From Prinia subflava (Eukaryota; Chordata; Aves; Passeriformes; Cisticolidae), in contig NW_026960609.1 in NCBI RefSeq assembly GCF_021018805.1, forward strand, positions 1,674,001-1,738,000: 64,000 bases of DNA, given 5' to 3'. Position 1 is the first letter of the stretch. Every line of letters begins with the position of its first letter. Positions 57,536 through 64,000 of this stretch are shown piece by piece. Position numbers and translations under genes: made by a program. The notes beneath the pieces were generated by a model. The model did not search any database. It was not told where the DNA came from and saw only the letters and a program-made list of their open reading frames with translations.

Positions 57536-58114
57536 TGTCCTGGTTTAGGACAAATTAGGGGGAACATCTCCAAGAGGAGCCCCTTAAAAAACAAACCCCC
57601 ACAACTCCTTTCCCCTCCCCCCCTCCCCCGGGTTTGGGAAGAATTTCCTCAGAGGAAAAGTGGAAAAAAACTTGTTTATTAAGAAAACAACAAAAAAACA
57701 CTCCCCAACACAAGATAAAGAACAGCCCCAGATGACAACAAATGTTTTCACCAGTCCAAGAGAGGATGAACAACTTGGGCAGTCTCTGCTGGGGAGGGTG
57801 CCAAGCTTCTCTCACAGATGCAGACTCTGGGGGTGGTTCCTTGACGTTCCCAAATCAAGGTCTGGAGCCAGTTCCGATGTCTTCAGGAAAGGGGAGGAAG
57901 GAAAGAAGGGGAAAAAACAAAAGCAGAAAAATGGCAAAAAGCAAGCAAAAAAAAAAGGCAAGCGAGCAAAGCCAGCAGCAAGCGAAGCTGAAAAGCCAGC
58001 AGCAAGCAAGCGGCTGGGGGAGGGGTGCGGCTATTAGACAAAACAAAAAACGTCTCCGAGAGCACAGGAACAGAAACACACGATTGGGATACAAAGCACT
58101 GTCACCCCAGGACA
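57536..58114 (-). mobile_element. solo LTR, ERVL-like, exact TSD
   Basis: 579 bp with inverted termini TGTCCTGG...CCCAGGACA and exact flanks GCATC (57531-57535 and 58115-58119). The minus strand has TTAATAAACAAG near 57673, so U5 is on the left. The interior is A- and AGC-rich (57880-58010), which produces lysine-rich frames without meaning. Confidence 0.9.
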
Positions 58115-58119
58115 GCATC

Positions 58120-59740
58120 CCAGGCATTTGGAAAGAACTGTATTTGAAGACATACTCTTAGCCCATCATCAATTAAAACCAAGATGTCTCTTAATAATGT
58201 GCTAAAATAGTGTCTTTCTCTAGTTATGTCATGATTTTATTGTAGTTGCTTGAGACAGAGGGGCAAGCCTGTAACACATGTGGATGGGACACAAAACCCA
58301 GTGAAGTTGTTTAGGAATGAGGATGCCATTTAGCACACCTCTGTGGAGAACTGCAGCCTCTGTGTGTACCAGGGGAGTTGAAGCTGCATGAACTTGGGCT
58401 AAGATTAAGGCTGAGGAAGCCTAGTACGCATAAAAGCTGATGCCCAGCTTCTCATTAACAGCACACTGGAGGCAGGACAGACTCAGTAAGGATGGAAATC
58501 AGCTATCCCTGCTGCCTGGGGAGAGCACGTGACCTGACTTGCTCCAAACCCTCCAGGTTTGGAGGATGTGTCTGTGTTAAAATAGCATGTGGTGCTTCAG
58601 TAATACTTTCCATCCTGTCAATCTACAGCTTAAGAAACAACCATGTATCTATGTAGAGTACTAAAAACTGCAGCCACTTCACTTGTTTTCCTCCAGGCAG
58701 CAGAGACCCTTATTTGAAACAGGCTATGAACCTGCCCTTGCTGCAGGGAGCCTCACAAGACACCGCTTAGGTTCAGTAAAGAAGGCAGGCCATTTTTCCT
58801 GGAGGCAGTAGGAACAGTGCAAGCCCATGGGAGGATGGCAGCAGAGCAGCCTGGCTACAGGGTGGGATGAGGAGCTGGGAGCACTGGGAAACCCTTGTTC
58901 TGACATGGACAGTGCTGGGAAGAATTCTGGAGTGGTGTCAGTTTTGCATCTTGTCTCCTCTACTCCTGTGGCATCCCTGGCAGAGCTGCACACCATGCCA
59001 GTGCATGCAGCTGTAAGGTCCTGGATCCTGGTAATTGCTTTAGGGATTTCCACAACTCTCCCCCACCTCCATTCAGTGTTACCAGCCCAATGCCAGCTTG
59101 CTCACCTAAGTGTTCAGGTACTGTAAATTTGGGATGTTGTTTTTTAAGCTGTGAATTTAGGATGTTATCTGCATTGTCTAGCTGAGGGCTGCTCCTCAAC
59201 ACTGCTCTCTTTCCTTTGTTTCTCCTCCTCCATGTTTAACAGCTTGCCTTTTCAAAACTTTCATGGTTCTGGACTGATTTTTGGTTTGTCATCTTGGGGA
59301 CTGCTCAGTAAAGCTCTCAGCCACCAAAGGTCAGGCATGCCATAGAAATGCCTATTAATAGGTCTAAGGTGCTGGTTGTATCTAAACTGGCATTTCTTGG
59401 AAAGAGAAAGATTTCTTGGAGACCAGTGGGTCTTTGGACTACTGTAAAGGTGCAGAGCCAGGCTGCCATCCATAGGGTGTCCCTATGCAACCACACTTCC
59501 TGAAAATGGGGACACAGGGTGAAGTGGGATAGTTTAGGGAAGAAAATAGCTGTTTAGCCACTGCTGCGTGTAGAACGAGGGTACACTTGCTGTTGACACG
59601 CTGAGAGCTCAGCTGGTGCCCTGGGAGTTGTCTCCTGCAGCCGGTGCCGCCACCCCCCTGGGAAGCTGGGCAGTGGCAGGATCTTCGTAGGCATGGGCAG
59701 CTCTCCCCTTCCAAGGGCTGTCCGGGCGCCTTGATTCCGG
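58120..59740. other. upstream intergenic region of the host gene
   Basis: No element or gene seen; GC content rises only after about 59740. Confidence 0.5.
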
Positions 59741-59744
59741 CAAA

Positions 59745-64000
<4,256 letters not shown>

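Noticed and set aside
57660..58161. Lysine-rich frames resembling a basic nuclear protein
   Set aside because: They lie inside a solo LTR with exact target duplication and arise from an AAGC/A-rich simple stretch.

Overview
The window looks like nuclear DNA of a bird, probably a passerine. It carries CR1 LINEs, including a 5'-truncated copy ending in the ATTCTGTG-type 3' repeat, many endogenous retroviruses (ERVs) and solo LTRs with 4-6 bp target duplications, and one GC-rich host gene at the right edge. No bacterial-type genes, tRNA, rRNA or CRISPR were seen. Apart from the host gene, nearly every protein-like reading frame belongs to a retroelement, and most are broken.

Layout: (1) 1-5.1 kb: intergenic DNA with solo LTRs at 1285-1759 (TSD GTTC) and 2369-3031 (TSD GAAGC). 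(2) 5167-12070: a minus-strand gamma-type provirus with 769 bp LTRs, TSD GATG, a proline-type PBS and a PPT. Its interior is an internally deleted gag/pol with a CR1 segment and two blocks of tandem repeats. The PPT-proximal 3-4 kb is depleted of CC on the + strand (G-to-A on the viral strand), while the LTRs differ by under 1%. This fits cytidine-deaminase hypermutation. A younger solo LTR (6622-6985) inserted into this tract is not depleted. (3) 15894-28340: a minus-strand beta-type provirus (tRNA-Phe PBS, gag-pro-pol in successive -1 frames, gamma-type env), broken by several stops and frameshifts. A young gag-only element (20192-24218, TSD GTCACG) sits in its RT. That element has an intact ~798-codon gag with a GC-rich central block. 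(4) 28.3-41.4 kb: intergenic DNA with solo LTRs and CR1 relics. (5) 41938-48716: a plus-strand ERV-L-like provirus (gag, protease, RT, integrase, no env) that split an older LTR and whose own 3' LTR was split by a CR1. (6) 48.9-59.7 kb: intergenic DNA with further LTRs, including 57536-58114 with TSD GCATC. (7) 59.7-64 kb: a CpG-rich region with one open reading frame from 60139 to the window end, recognised as a C4orf54-like (FOPV) gene.

The host contributes one gene. The rest records successive retroelement insertions, and the nesting gives relative ages: the gag-only element is younger than the beta-type provirus, the 364 bp LTR is younger than the hypermutated provirus, and the CR1 is younger than the ERV-L-like provirus, which is younger than the LTR it split. 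All counts and comparisons were made by eye. Family names rest on motifs and on remembered consensus features, not on a database search.
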